Positions 1 through 8,396 of a stretch of DNA of 64,000 bases are shown piece after piece. The translations under genes and the position numbers were made by a program. The stretch is from UBA11865 sp963749825. GTDB taxonomy: Bacteria > Chloroflexota > Anaerolineae > Promineifilales > Promineifilaceae. A model generated the notes under the pieces. That model was not told where the DNA came from, searched no databases, and saw nothing but the letters and a program-made list of their open reading frames with translations. Where the stretch lies: NCBI GenBank assembly GCA_963749825.1, contig CAVVOI010000012.1, forward strand, positions 248,001-312,000, in the 5' to 3' direction. How positions within the stretch are numbered: the first letter of the stretch is position 1; each line of letters opens with the position of its first letter.

Positions 1-852
1 ACCATTTATTATTTATTTGTGGTAGATAGGGAAAACCGGCTAATTGGTGTCGTTCCTATCCGGGCGATGTTGCATGCCCAGCCCAAAGCTACGATAGAAT
101 CAATCATGGTACCTGAAGTCATCACGGTTCCTGTTACGGCCGACCAGGAAGAATTGGCCGAAATCGTATCCAAATATGATTTCGTAGCGATTCCAGTCGT
201 TGACGAGGACAACCGTCTTCTGGGTGTTGTCACCGTCGACGATGTCCTTGACATTGTTGAGGAAGAAGCGACCGAGGACATTCAACGCCTTGGTGGTTCA
301 GAACCACTGGACCAGCCCTACTTTTCGGCTTCTGTTTTGCAGGTTGTCGGAAAGAGGCTTATTTGGTTGTTACCTCTTTTTGCTGCTTCAATTGTGTCGG
401 ATTTCATCGTCGAAAGATACGAATGGTTGACCGCGGTTTTCATCTCTTTGACGTTATTCCTGCCAGTGGTGATCGGTACAGGGGGTAATGCCGGATCGCA
501 GACGGTGGCCACCATCATCCGAGCCATTGCGGTTGGAGAAGTACGCTTGGCTGATTTCGGCCGGGCCTGGTCCCGTGAGTTCCTGGTCGCTCTAATTCTT
601 GGTTTGGTTTTGGGTATCGCCGGTTATGTGCGGGCAATTTTGTTCGATTCCGGGCCAGGTATTGCTTTGGTATTAGCATTGACATTGCCCTTGGTCGTCA
701 TCGCTGCGAATACTATGGCTACACTAGTTCCCTTAATAGCTGAAAGAGTTCACATTGATCCCGCGGTTGTGAGCACGCCGATGATTACGACCATCGTGGA
801 TGCCTCCGGCATCTTCATCTATTTTACATTGGCTGCACTCATATTGACTTGA
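1..852 (+). CDS. mgtE: Magnesium transporter MgtE, 3' part (runs in from the left edge)
   Basis: The reading frame is open from base 1, and the first codons already read as a CBS-domain strand (YLFVVDRENRLIGVV), so the gene starts outside the window; the GTG at 19 is internal. The visible 283 residues hold two halves. Residues 1-95 are the end of the paired CBS domains, the cytosolic Mg2+/ATP-sensing part. Residues 115-283 are five hydrophobic segments forming the channel, with the family hallmark GTGGNAGSQ near residue 160. MgtE proteins are homodimeric Mg2+ channels of the inner membrane that close when cytosolic Mg2+ is high. The N-terminal domain is missing only because of the window edge. 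A sirtuin follows after 12 nt, so the two are probably co-transcribed. The family call is firm; ion preference is taken from the family. Confidence 0.93.
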   Translation, partial: TIYYLFVVDRENRLIGVVPIRAMLHAQPKATIESIMVPEVITVPVTADQEELAEIVSKYDFVAIPVVDEDNRLLGVVTVDDVLDIVEEEATEDIQRLGGSEPLDQPYFSASVLQVVGKRLIWLLPLFAASIVSDFIVERYEWLTAVFISLTLFLPVVIGTGGNAGSQTVATIIRAIAVGEVRLADFGRAWSREFLVALILGLVLGIAGYVRAILFDSGPGIALVLALTLPLVVIAANTMATLVPLIAERVHIDPAVVSTPMITTIVDASGIFIYFTLAALILT

Positions 853-864
853 TACTCGCCGATT

Positions 865-1617
865 ATGAATGCTAACTCGCTGGAAATTCCAGATTCATTG
901 GTTACTATATTGTGCGCAGCCAAGCGGGTTGCCGTTTTGACCGGATCGGGGATTTCGGCCGAAAGTGGCGTACCCACATTTCGAGAAGCCCAGACGGGTT
1001 TGTGGGCGCGATACGACCCGCATCAGTTAGCCACACCCGAGGCATTTCAAAACAATCCTCAGCTCGTCTGGGAATGGTATGCCTGGCGGAGGGAGCTGGT
1101 CTCGTTGGCCAAACCAAATCCAGGTCATTTAGCCCTTGCTCACCTAGCCAAAATGGTACCCGAACTAAATCTCATTACCCAAAATGTTGATAGCCTTCAT
1201 CAACGCGCTGGCTCCAAGGATGTGATAGAGTTGCATGGAAACATTACGCGAACCAGGTGCTCGGCCGACGGTGAACCGGTTGAATCTTGGGATGAAATCG
1301 GAGAGAGCCCGCCCCGATGTCCTCGCTGTTATAAACATCTGCGTCCAGACGTCGTCTGGTTTGGCGAGCCTCTTCCTGAAACCTCATTTATGAAGGCGGT
1401 AGAGATAGCCGAAAACTGCGATGTATTTTTTTCTATCGGGACCTCGGCTTTCGTACAGCCGGCGGCTTCTTTGCCACTCTATGCTCGTCGACAAGACGCG
1501 ATACTGGTGGAAATCAACATGGAGCAGACGCCCCTTACTCCGTTGGTCGACTATGCTCTTTGGGGTCAAGCGGGCGACATACTGCCCAGGATCGTTCAAG
1601 CTGCTTCCATTCACTAG
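865..1617 (+). CDS. cobB: NAD-dependent protein deacylase (sirtuin, class III-like)
   Basis: The 250-aa protein has the full sirtuin core: GSGISAESGVPTFR for NAD binding, TQNVDSLHQRAG, and catalytic His124 in LHGN. Sirtuins remove acyl groups from lysine using NAD+, giving nicotinamide and O-acyl-ADP-ribose. Y72 and R75 (YAWR) match the Tyr-x-x-Arg pair that in SIRT5 and E. coli CobB binds succinyl or malonyl lysine, so desuccinylase activity is likely (inference). The zinc site is odd. The second pair is a normal CPRC (C152, C155), but the first reads C132-S-A-D135, with Asp where the second Cys of CxxC is expected. Either Asp serves as the fourth zinc ligand or the site is weakened. It lies 12 nt after mgtE. 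Length and start (ATG 865) fit the family. Confidence 0.92.
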   Translation: MNANSLEIPDSLVTILCAAKRVAVLTGSGISAESGVPTFREAQTGLWARYDPHQLATPEAFQNNPQLVWEWYAWRRELVSLAKPNPGHLALAHLAKMVPELNLITQNVDSLHQRAGSKDVIELHGNITRTRCSADGEPVESWDEIGESPPRCPRCYKHLRPDVVWFGEPLPETSFMKAVEIAENCDVFFSIGTSAFVQPAASLPLYARRQDAILVEINMEQTPLTPLVDYALWGQAGDILPRIVQAASIH

Positions 1618-1627
1618 CATTCTCGAT

Positions 1628-1647
1628 TATACTATTGGCACCAATAG
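1628..1647 (+). promoter_or_regulatory. Possible promoter -10 and overlapping palindrome before the sortase gene
   Basis: TATACT (1628-1633) resembles a -10 box and overlaps the perfect inverted repeat CTATTGG-CA-CCAATAG (1632-1647). No good -35 is seen. The site lies between the sirtuin stop and the sortase GTG and could be an operator for the sortase/substrate pair. The palindrome is seen directly; its role is inferred. Confidence 0.4.
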
Positions 1648-1670
1648 CCAGTCCGAGGAGAGCTTCTAGC

Positions 1671-2477
1671 GTGCCGACAGGGCATTATAGTCAAGAAAAT
1701 GAAACCCGAGTCCCGATTGGAATCGTTTTCATGTCAGTGGGGCTTATCGTCATACTCGCCGCCTTGGCACTCATACTACTTTCACCGCGAGTAGTTACGG
1801 CGTCGATCCAACCTGTTCGACATTTGGCTCTTCTGCCAACCGTAGCCCCAACAGCGTTTGTAAAGACATTTATCCATCAGCCGACTCCTGATCCAAACTC
1901 TATCCGCGTCACTGCCCCGGTCTTGATGCCCGAATATTCAAGCGATACCGGAAAGCTGCCTTCATTTTCCTCGGCCAAAGATGCCCCATCCACCTCTGGT
2001 CCAGGACGCGGGTCACAACCCCAAAGATTAACCATTCCCAAATTAGGCATCGATGCGCCGGTAAGCCGGGTCCAGCTGATTAATCGTGAGGAGAATGGCC
2101 AAACTTATTACCAATGGCAAGTTCCAAGGAGTTACGAGATTGGCTGGCACGAAACCAGCGCATTGCTTGGCACAAAAGGCAACACTGTTCTTAACGGACA
2201 CAATAATATATATGGCCAGATCTTCCGTGATCTAATCGATCTCGAAATTGGCGAAGAGATTATCGTTTATGACGAAGCCCGATCATACATTTACCGGGTC
2301 ACCCAAAGGGAAATTATGCCGGAAAATGGTCAGTCTTTGGAGGTCCGCCTAGAAAATGCCAAATGGATTAGACCAACCTCAGACGAGCGACTGACCTTGG
2401 TTACCTGTTGGCCTTTTACGACGAATTCTCACCGGCTGGTGGTAATAGCCAAGCCGGTTGGAACGACTGAATCGTGA
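1671..2477 (+). CDS. Sortase family transpeptidase
   Basis: I place the start at GTG 1671, which has GAGGAG about ten bases upstream; this gives 268 aa and avoids running into the sirtuin. An N-terminal membrane anchor (about residues 15-40, IVFMSVGLIVILAALALILL) is followed by a Pro/Thr/Ser-rich linker to about 120 and then the sortase beta-barrel. The catalytic triad is visible: His177 (NGHNN), Cys246 (VTCWP) and Arg255 (SHRLVVIA). Sortases cleave an LPxTG-like signal and transfer the protein to an amine on the cell surface. The next gene, 31 nt downstream, encodes a protein ending in LPESGG, a membrane helix and arginines, its likely dedicated substrate. Sortases are typical of monoderm bacteria; the surface acceptor here is unknown. 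Confidence 0.9.
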   Translation: MPTGHYSQENETRVPIGIVFMSVGLIVILAALALILLSPRVVTASIQPVRHLALLPTVAPTAFVKTFIHQPTPDPNSIRVTAPVLMPEYSSDTGKLPSFSSAKDAPSTSGPGRGSQPQRLTIPKLGIDAPVSRVQLINREENGQTYYQWQVPRSYEIGWHETSALLGTKGNTVLNGHNNIYGQIFRDLIDLEIGEEIIVYDEARSYIYRVTQREIMPENGQSLEVRLENAKWIRPTSDERLTLVTCWPFTTNSHRLVVIAKPVGTTES

Positions 2478-2508
2478 TCGTTTATTTATGTTAGTAGGAG
2501 GTGTTATT

Positions 2509-3048
2509 GTGAATAAAAAGTTGCATCTAGGTTTCGTATTCGCTTTGGTCTTGCTGCTCGTGGCAGGTGCCGTCTATGCTCAAGACGACCCTGGGGGTTC
2601 TATCCGGGGAACTGTCTATGATGATCAAAATGCTGATGGTAAATGCGTCGGCACAGGGGAGCCGGCTTTGTCGGGAGTCACAGTAAAATTCGTTACTGCG
2701 GATGCCAAGAATGTCATTTATTTGGAATCGGGCGACGACGGTACGTATGGGTTGGTCGCTGCCGGTTTGGGTACTTGGACGGTAACTGCCGAACCCTCCT
2801 CAGGACGAGTCGTTACATCAAACAATCCAATATCCGTTTTTCTGAGCGCGGAAGAGCGCCTGGTATTGAATGTGGACTTTTGTATCGCCGGAGCTGGCAC
2901 GACGCCGCCAACCTCGACGCCACCAGCTACAGTTTTGCCAGAATCAGGTGGCACGGTAGCACCAATTTTATTAGCAGCTTTGGCTGCCGGTGGTAGCCTC
3001 GTTGCCGTAGGCGCTGGATTAGAAATTCGTCGTCGCCGGACCAGTTAG
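2509..3048 (+). CDS. Secreted SdrD B-like (Cna-B fold) protein with LPESGG sorting signal
   Basis: Start chosen at GTG 2509, seven bases after a strong AGGAGG; the longer upstream reading lacks an SD. The 179-aa product has a signal peptide (residues 1-25, ending VYAQDD), one small B-type Ig-like domain with the SdrD-type opening GSIRGTVYDDQNADGKC (about 28-130), a short Thr/Pro linker, the sorting signal LPESGG at 143-148, a hydrophobic helix (about 149-172) and a RRRR tail. This is the classic layout of a sortase substrate, though the fourth position is Ser rather than Thr. The sortase lies immediately upstream. Probably a small surface or spacer protein; binding function unknown. Confidence 0.87.
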   Translation: MNKKLHLGFVFALVLLLVAGAVYAQDDPGGSIRGTVYDDQNADGKCVGTGEPALSGVTVKFVTADAKNVIYLESGDDGTYGLVAAGLGTWTVTAEPSSGRVVTSNNPISVFLSAEERLVLNVDFCIAGAGTTPPTSTPPATVLPESGGTVAPILLAALAAGGSLVAVGAGLEIRRRRTS

Positions 3049-3071
3049 ATTAAGCACTATTACACGTGCCA

Positions 3072-3122
3072 GAGTTCACCTGGTTTTTCTCGTTGATAGA
3101 CCAATAGGAGCCAGGTGAACTC
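3072..3122 (+). terminator. Perfect 12-bp hairpin after the sortase substrate gene
   Basis: GAGTTCACCTGG (3072-3083) and CCAGGTGAACTC (3111-3122) are perfectly complementary across a 27-nt loop. There is no T-run after the right arm, so it is not a textbook intrinsic terminator; it could instead stabilise the mRNA 3' end or be a protein site. The rest of 3049-3290 shows no gene. Confidence 0.4.
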
Positions 3123-3292
3123 CAATCAGCGGTCCCTTTCAGCCGGTTGTTGGTTGAATCGGGCTATCAATGGGTTGCTCAACGATTTAATCGCCCAGCG
3201 TCATTAGCGATGGTCGGGCAATTATGCGGTGATCCCCCCTTGCCAATCAATCCATAACAATATTGGGGAAAGCAAAATGTTGCCGACCTTGT

Positions 3293-3339
3293 TTGACACA
3301 CCGATACCGGTATGTTAAATTTTAGACGTGCCTAAAATT
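3293..3339 (+). promoter_or_regulatory. Promoter and DtxR-type operator of the downstream regulator gene
   Basis: A perfect -35 TTGACA (3293-3298) and a -10 TAAATT (3316-3321) are separated by 17 bp. A near-perfect 22-bp palindrome covers the -10: left half AATTTTAGACG (3318-3328), right half TGCCTAAAATT (3329-3339). Its TTTAG...CTAAA ends resemble metal-regulator boxes of the DtxR/IdeR type, so negative autoregulation by the metal-bound product of the next gene is likely (inference). Confidence 0.72.
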
Positions 3340-3367
3340 GAATTTTCCATGATGGCAAGGTGAATTT

Positions 3368-4078
3368 ATGACACCAGATATCGACACCCTCTCCCCAGGA
3401 TCATCTCTGCAGCGAGATGGATTAAATCACCAGGCGATTGAAGATTATTTGAAGACCATCTATAAGCTAGAACAAGTGAAAAGTCCTGTTAGCACCTCCA
3501 GGATAGCAGCCGAACGCCGGGTAAAACCAGGCTCGGCTACCAGCATGATCCAACGTCTGAGCAAGCTGAATCTTGTTCATTATGAAAAGCATTATGGTGT
3601 GACTTTAACCGATGCAGGTCGGGAAATCGCTCTCGAAGTTATTCGCCATCACAGATTGGTGGAGCTCTATTTGATCGAAGCCCTAGACTTTGGATGGGAC
3701 GAAGTCCATGAGCAGGCCGACATCCTAGAACATGTGATCAGTGAAAAATTGGAGGAAAAAATCGCGGCAGCGCTTAACTACCCCGAATTTGATCCCCATG
3801 GCGATCCGATCCCCTCGAAAGAAGGTCAGGTGATTCAAGTTATGGCTTATCGCTTGTCCGAGCTACTGCCAGGGTCACAGGCTATGGTCTCCCGGATCCC
3901 GGACGATGCCGATAGCGAACTGCTTCGTTATCTTGGATCCTTGGGATTAATTCCAGGTGAAAAAATCATGATCGTAGATGTCGCTCCTTTTGAAGGACCG
4001 ATAACGGTACAAATCGCGGGAGTCAACAAGATAATTGGAAACAAAGTTGCCACTCACGTGCTTGTCCGTTTGATTTGA
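3368..4078 (+). CDS. DtxR/MntR-family metal-dependent transcriptional regulator
   Basis: The 236-aa protein has three parts: an N-terminal winged helix (about 20-80; motif SRIAAERRVKPGSATSMIQRL), a metal-binding and dimerisation domain (about 80-150, with H-rich EVIRHHRLVELYL and EQADILEHVISEKLEEKI) and a C-terminal FeoA/SH3-like domain (about 160-236). Such proteins bind Fe2+ or Mn2+ and repress uptake or storage genes. The His/Glu pattern does not let me choose iron or manganese. The ATG at 3368 follows AAGGTG. The gene is monocistronic, with a palindrome over its promoter that is probably its own operator. No metal uptake gene lies next to it. Confidence 0.92.
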   Translation: MTPDIDTLSPGSSLQRDGLNHQAIEDYLKTIYKLEQVKSPVSTSRIAAERRVKPGSATSMIQRLSKLNLVHYEKHYGVTLTDAGREIALEVIRHHRLVELYLIEALDFGWDEVHEQADILEHVISEKLEEKIAAALNYPEFDPHGDPIPSKEGQVIQVMAYRLSELLPGSQAMVSRIPDDADSELLRYLGSLGLIPGEKIMIVDVAPFEGPITVQIAGVNKIIGNKVATHVLVRLI

Positions 4079-4528
4079 TATCCCGAGCCTTACCCCGGTT
4101 TTCGGGCCGGAGCCACGATTTTCCCATCCAACCAAGGACCGATCAATTTATTCGTTTCGCTACCTAAACCCTTTGGTCTGCAAAGCTCGAATCCGGGTTG
4201 CCAAAACCGAAGGATAGGCTTCCTATACATTTATTCTGTAGGCCTTCAACCTTGTCATCCTTCCCATTAGCGAGAACCTTGCGCTAATTGATCCTTTATA
4301 TCCAGTCTTTCATATAGGTAAATTGTACGGGGCAGGACCAAAAAGGGTGTTTTTTGCTTGCTAGCACACATGCAATTTGGTATTGTGCTTTCAACGTTAA
4401 GATATCGACCGGATCGTGACTTTAGTAGGTTGCAATCGCAACATCGTCATCGTGCCAGTTGACAATAGCATTGGGATATTAATTTGGAGTTTCTTCAGGA
4501 TTATTTGAGCAGATGAACTGAAGCCATC
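4079..4528. other. 450-bp intergenic region, no gene seen
   Basis: No convincing coding frame, tRNA or strong hairpin was found between the DtxR gene and the response regulator. A TTGACA occurs at 4459-4464 but lacks a good -10 at the right distance. It probably contains the promoter for the response regulator. Confidence 0.5.
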
Positions 4529-4900
4529 ATGACAACAATCCTACACATCGAAGATACTAAGGCCAATCAGATTCTGGTCCAAAGAGTTCTGGAAGCTGAA
4601 GGCTACCAAATTATTAACGCGGCCGATGGAAAGACAGGGATTCAAGCTGCTATGGCGCAGGCACCTGATCTCATTTTAATCGATATGGGTCTTCCTGATA
4701 TTGACGGTCAGACAGTAGTGACCCACCTGAAACAGTTGCCCAGCCTAAACGCGGTGCCCATGGTTGCCATTACAGCGTGGCCCGCCGAGAAAGCTCTTGA
4801 AACCGCGGACCGGTATAGTCTGAGCGGCTGCATATTGAAACCCATAGATGTCAGAAATTTCCCGCGACAGATCGCTGGATACCTGGGCTCAGCCAGTTAG
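4529..4900 (+). CDS. Single-domain response regulator (CheY/DivK-like receiver)
   Basis: The 123-aa protein is a receiver domain alone. Seen are the acidic pair near the start (HIEDT), the phosphoacceptor Asp in LILIDMGLPDIDG, the switch Thr in VAITAW and the Lys in ILKPID. There is no output domain, so it should relay phosphate or act through protein contacts. No histidine kinase is adjacent; the next gene encodes an acetyltransferase whose reading frame overlaps the 3' end by about 53 nt. The family call is firm, the partner unknown. Confidence 0.9.
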   Translation: MTTILHIEDTKANQILVQRVLEAEGYQIINAADGKTGIQAAMAQAPDLILIDMGLPDIDGQTVVTHLKQLPSLNAVPMVAITAWPAEKALETADRYSLSGCILKPIDVRNFPRQIAGYLGSAS

Positions 4901-5810
4901 TGTTCAACGGCAAAATATAAAATCGCCTATTTGGCGGTCAAACGGCCGGATAGAATTAAAGACGGCCGATCAATTTAGCCCTGAACAGCTGGTCGAGGCC
5001 TACAACCAGACTCGGGTAGATTATATCGTACCCATGCCTATGAATGTTTCACGGCTGCTCGAGTACATCGATCTATATGATATCGACACATCAGCATCGT
5101 GGGTTGCGCTGCAAAAGAAGACTATCTGTGGTCTGGCAATGCTGGGCATTCGTAAAAAACGAGCTTGGATTACGCGAGTTGGTGTGTTACCTGATGGACG
5201 AAGACAAGGAACCGGCCGGTCGCTGATCGACAACCTGATCAACTCGGCCTCGGAGCGCGGCTTGGATACTATTTGGCTCGAAGTAATTAAAAGTAATACC
5301 CCGGCCGAGCAGCTTTTTCTCACCAGCGGCTTTCGACAGACCCGTGAATTAATCGTGGCTCGCCGACCACCGAGATTAGAAACGGAGTCACCCAATGGGG
5401 AAGACAAGGGCTTTAATGCCTGTCATGTGACTCAATTGAGCCGATCGGACGCCACTTATCTATTGGAAAAGCGTAAAAACCGGCCAAATTGGCTCGTAGA
5501 AAGTGAGTCATTCAATAAGCTAACAAATCTCGAGGCTTTATACGTTGAATGTGAAAATGGCAGTCAAGGTTGGGTTGCCTATGAGGCTTCAGATCTCCAA
5601 CTCAAACACGTCGTAGTCGAAATCCTTGCCGGTGACGCTTCGAAAGTTGCCGGCGCCATACTAAAAGCACTCCACAAACGCTTCCCCCATCAAGATTCTA
5701 TTATGGAAAATCTGCCAGCCAATGATCCGACTTGGGAGGGTTTTAACGCCACGGGTTACTTCGACGTCTTTCGACGAATTGAAATGGTGAAGAATGGCCT
5801 CTGCGTTTGA
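4848..5810 (+). CDS. GNAT-family N-acetyltransferase
   Basis: A GNAT domain covers about residues 35-170. It includes the acetyl-CoA loop VLPDGRRQGTGRSLIDNL, a variant of the usual R/QxxGxG/A motif, and a following LFLTSGFR strand. Residues 185-315 may be a second, degenerate acyltransferase fold, but no second CoA loop is evident. The substrate is unknown. The start is uncertain: ATG 4848 overlaps the response regulator by 53 nt and lacks a clear SD, and there is no better in-frame start before the domain. The overlap suggests translational coupling. Confidence 0.75.
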   Translation: MSEISRDRSLDTWAQPVSVQRQNIKSPIWRSNGRIELKTADQFSPEQLVEAYNQTRVDYIVPMPMNVSRLLEYIDLYDIDTSASWVALQKKTICGLAMLGIRKKRAWITRVGVLPDGRRQGTGRSLIDNLINSASERGLDTIWLEVIKSNTPAEQLFLTSGFRQTRELIVARRPPRLETESPNGEDKGFNACHVTQLSRSDATYLLEKRKNRPNWLVESESFNKLTNLEALYVECENGSQGWVAYEASDLQLKHVVVEILAGDASKVAGAILKALHKRFPHQDSIMENLPANDPTWEGFNATGYFDVFRRIEMVKNGLCV

Positions 5811-5898
5811 CCCAGGCGCAAATCCATTGTCTATTCCATTTACCCCTTTATGTAGCAATTCCTTGCGAAATTGAAGTTCTAAATTAGACTCATAGCCC

Positions 5899-6846
5899 AT
5901 GTCTGATCTGCAACCGGCCGATGTTTTGACGGCCGCCAAGCGTTTGAGCGGCATCGTCAATCGGACGCCGGTCTTAAACTCTCGAAATCTAAATAAGCGA
6001 CTCGGGGCTGAGATCTACTTCAAGTGTGAGAACTTCCAGCGTGTTGGAGCATTTAAGTTCCGAGGCGCATACAACGCGATTAGCCAGTTATCGGTGGAGC
6101 AGAAAAACGCTGGTGTGATCACTCATTCCAGCGGCAACCATGCCCAGGGTGTTGCTCTGGCAGCCAATCTTCTGGGTGTGAAAGCCATCGTGGTCATGCC
6201 CAGAGATGCGCCTCTTATCAAGCGTGATGCAACGCTCGGATATGGAGCTGAAATCGTCTCTTGCGATGCAATTGATCGGGAAAAAATCACCAGCCAACTC
6301 GTTGCCGAATTCGATTATACCCTGATCCACCCATATGATAACGACCAGATCATCGCCGGTCAGGGTACAGCTGCTCTGGAACTCTTATCAGAGGTTGGTG
6401 AATTGGACCTTCTCTTTGTCCCGGTCGGAGGGGGTGGTCTGATTAGTGGCTGCGCCCTGGCGGCAGCAGCCTTGTCGCCTGATTGCAAAGTTACGGGGGT
6501 CGAACCAGAAGCAGCTGATGATGCTAATCGGTCCTGGCGAGAAGGACAGATCATATCCCTTGACCAAGTCCCAGATACTGTTGCCGATGGCCTGCGGCCT
6601 CGCTTCATCGGAAAGCGCAATTTACGGATTATGCGTCGCTATGTTGCCGACATGACCACGGTCAGCGAAGAGGCGATCATGGAATCTCTTCTTTTTATTT
6701 GGCAGCGCATGAAGATCATTGTCGAGCCGAGCGCGGCCGTGGCCCTGGCGCCCCTTCTATCAGGGCAAATGGATGCTCGAGGGAAACGAGTGGGCATTCT
6801 CTTGAGCGGCGGAAACGTTGATTTTACTAAATTGTTTAATAGTTAG
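5899..6846 (+). CDS. PLP-dependent serine/threonine (or hydroxyaspartate) ammonia-lyase
   Basis: A fold-type II PLP enzyme of 315 aa. It has the lysine motif KCENFQRVGAFKFRGAYNA (Schiff-base Lys in FKFRG), SSGNHAQGVA for the substrate carboxylate, and the phosphate loop GGGGLISG. The NFQRVGAFKFRGA form resembles serine racemase and threo-3-hydroxyaspartate dehydratase more than TdcB or IlvA. The absence of a C-terminal ACT domain argues against an isoleucine-regulated biosynthetic threonine deaminase. Expected reaction: deamination of a beta-hydroxy amino acid to a 2-oxo acid plus ammonia. Glutamine synthetase follows about 85 bp downstream, which could reassimilate the ammonia (inference). 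Confidence 0.85.
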   Translation: MSDLQPADVLTAAKRLSGIVNRTPVLNSRNLNKRLGAEIYFKCENFQRVGAFKFRGAYNAISQLSVEQKNAGVITHSSGNHAQGVALAANLLGVKAIVVMPRDAPLIKRDATLGYGAEIVSCDAIDREKITSQLVAEFDYTLIHPYDNDQIIAGQGTAALELLSEVGELDLLFVPVGGGGLISGCALAAAALSPDCKVTGVEPEAADDANRSWREGQIISLDQVPDTVADGLRPRFIGKRNLRIMRRYVADMTTVSEEAIMESLLFIWQRMKIIVEPSAAVALAPLLSGQMDARGKRVGILLSGGNVDFTKLFNS

Positions 6847-6932
6847 GGCTCCTTTGGAGTCTGCAAAATACATATTGCTTAGGACCATGATAAAATAGCG
6901 ATTTTCCTGAGCATTGATCTAAGGAGATGAAG

Positions 6933-8264
6933 ATGGACGAAAGACAATTGTTAGAACGAGTAGAAGCTGATGGCGTGAGTTTCATTAGCCTACAGTTCAC
7001 CGATATCATGGGCACAGTCAAGAGCGTGTCAATCCCTGTACACCGGTTAGAGGAGGCATTAAATCGGGGCGTGTGGTTTGATGGATCATCCATCGAAGGC
7101 TTCGCCCGGATATTCGAAGCCGACATGTTCTTGAAACCTGATCCCAATAGCTACAGCGTATTTCCCTGGAGCGATCCGGATCGCCGGCGGGCGAGGATCA
7201 TATGTGATGTATATAGCACGGATGGCAATCCTTTCAAAGGGGATCCAAGATCAGCCCTCAAGCGGGTGATTGCAGAAGCTGCAAAATTAGGTTTGCGCTA
7301 TAACTGTGGACCGGAAGTGGAATTTTTCCTATTTGATAACGGTGAGAGAACGACGGCTCCCGTACCGCACGATGTCGCTGGTTATTTCGATTTTTCCCCC
7401 AGAGATCGAGCTCAGGTCGTCCGCTCAGACATCGTCAAGGCTTTGCTTTCGATGGGGGTGGATGTTGAGGCTTCACATCATGAAGTAGCCGCAGCCCAAC
7501 ATGAAATTGATTTTGAGTATGCCGATAGCGTAACCGCGGCCGACAATGTCATGACGGTGAAGTATACGGTCAAGGCTATTTCTCAAATTCATGATTTACT
7601 GGCAACTTTCATGCCCAAACCTCTTTTTGGCATTAACGGATCGGGGATGCACGTCCATCAAAGCCTGGTAGATGCGCAGGGAGAAAATGTATTTTACGAT
7701 CCTGACGGCCCGTTCCGGCTTTCTAAGCTGGCCCGACACTTCATTGCAGGCCAGTTAAAACACGCGCCTGCATTAGCAGCCATCGTTGCTCCGACGGTCA
7801 ATAGTTATAAACGGCTGGTGCCTGGCTACGAAGCGCCAGTTTATATCTGCTGGGCCCAGGTCAATCGCTCGGCGTTAATTCGAATTCCCAGATATTCACC
7901 AGGGCGTGAACAATCAACCCGAGTTGAGCTACGCTGTCCAGATCCAAGCTGCAACCCATACCTGGCGTTTGCCGCCATGCTCGAGGCCGGCTTAGATGGA
8001 ATTCGCAATGAGTTAGAGCCGCCCGAAGCTGTAACGGATGATGTCTATGAATATTCTCCGGAGAAACTGGTTGAGCAGGGCATCGATACCCTACCCGGCA
8101 CGCTTGGAGAAGCTCTGGAAGTATTATCGGCCGACGAGGTCATATTAAGCGCCTTGGGCGAGCACGTTTATGACGTGTTTTACCGGGCGAAATCGGCCGA
8201 GTGGGAGGAATATCGCCTACAGGTATCTGATTGGGAACTGAATAGGTACTTGGAATTAGTATAG
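6933..8264 (+). CDS. glnA: Glutamine synthetase, type I
   Basis: GSI signatures are present in order: DGSSIEGFARI, the metal-binding AAAQHEIDFEY, NGSGMHVHQSL, the substrate loop around VNSYKRLVPGYEAP, and RCPDPSCNPYLAFAAML. The enzyme makes glutamine from glutamate, ammonia and ATP. I prefer ATG 6933 (443 aa) because AAGGAG ends at 6926, leaving six bases; an ATG at 6927 would abut the SD. At 443 aa it is about the size of the shorter GSI-alpha subfamily. No GlnR or PII gene is nearby. The gene appears monocistronic. Confidence 0.96.
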   Translation: MDERQLLERVEADGVSFISLQFTDIMGTVKSVSIPVHRLEEALNRGVWFDGSSIEGFARIFEADMFLKPDPNSYSVFPWSDPDRRRARIICDVYSTDGNPFKGDPRSALKRVIAEAAKLGLRYNCGPEVEFFLFDNGERTTAPVPHDVAGYFDFSPRDRAQVVRSDIVKALLSMGVDVEASHHEVAAAQHEIDFEYADSVTAADNVMTVKYTVKAISQIHDLLATFMPKPLFGINGSGMHVHQSLVDAQGENVFYDPDGPFRLSKLARHFIAGQLKHAPALAAIVAPTVNSYKRLVPGYEAPVYICWAQVNRSALIRIPRYSPGREQSTRVELRCPDPSCNPYLAFAAMLEAGLDGIRNELEPPEAVTDDVYEYSPEKLVEQGIDTLPGTLGEALEVLSADEVILSALGEHVYDVFYRAKSAEWEEYRLQVSDWELNRYLELV

Positions 8265-8319
8265 GTCTGATAGATGGGTTCCAGATCGAGCAGTGTAAAG
8301 AAATTTACAGCCACTGTTC

Positions 8320-8348
8320 TTGACTTCGTTCCCAGCCTATGCTAAATT
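8320..8348 (+). promoter_or_regulatory. Promoter of the 28-codon small gene
   Basis: TTGACT (8320-8325) and TAAATT (8343-8348) are separated by exactly 17 bp. The -10 hexamer is the same as that of the dtxR-like gene promoter at 3316. It lies 48 bp before the small ORF's ATG. Confidence 0.62.
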
Positions 8349-8396
8349 GAATGTCGGTAATATTGGCCACGCATAGCGCATAAAGGAGACGCATTA

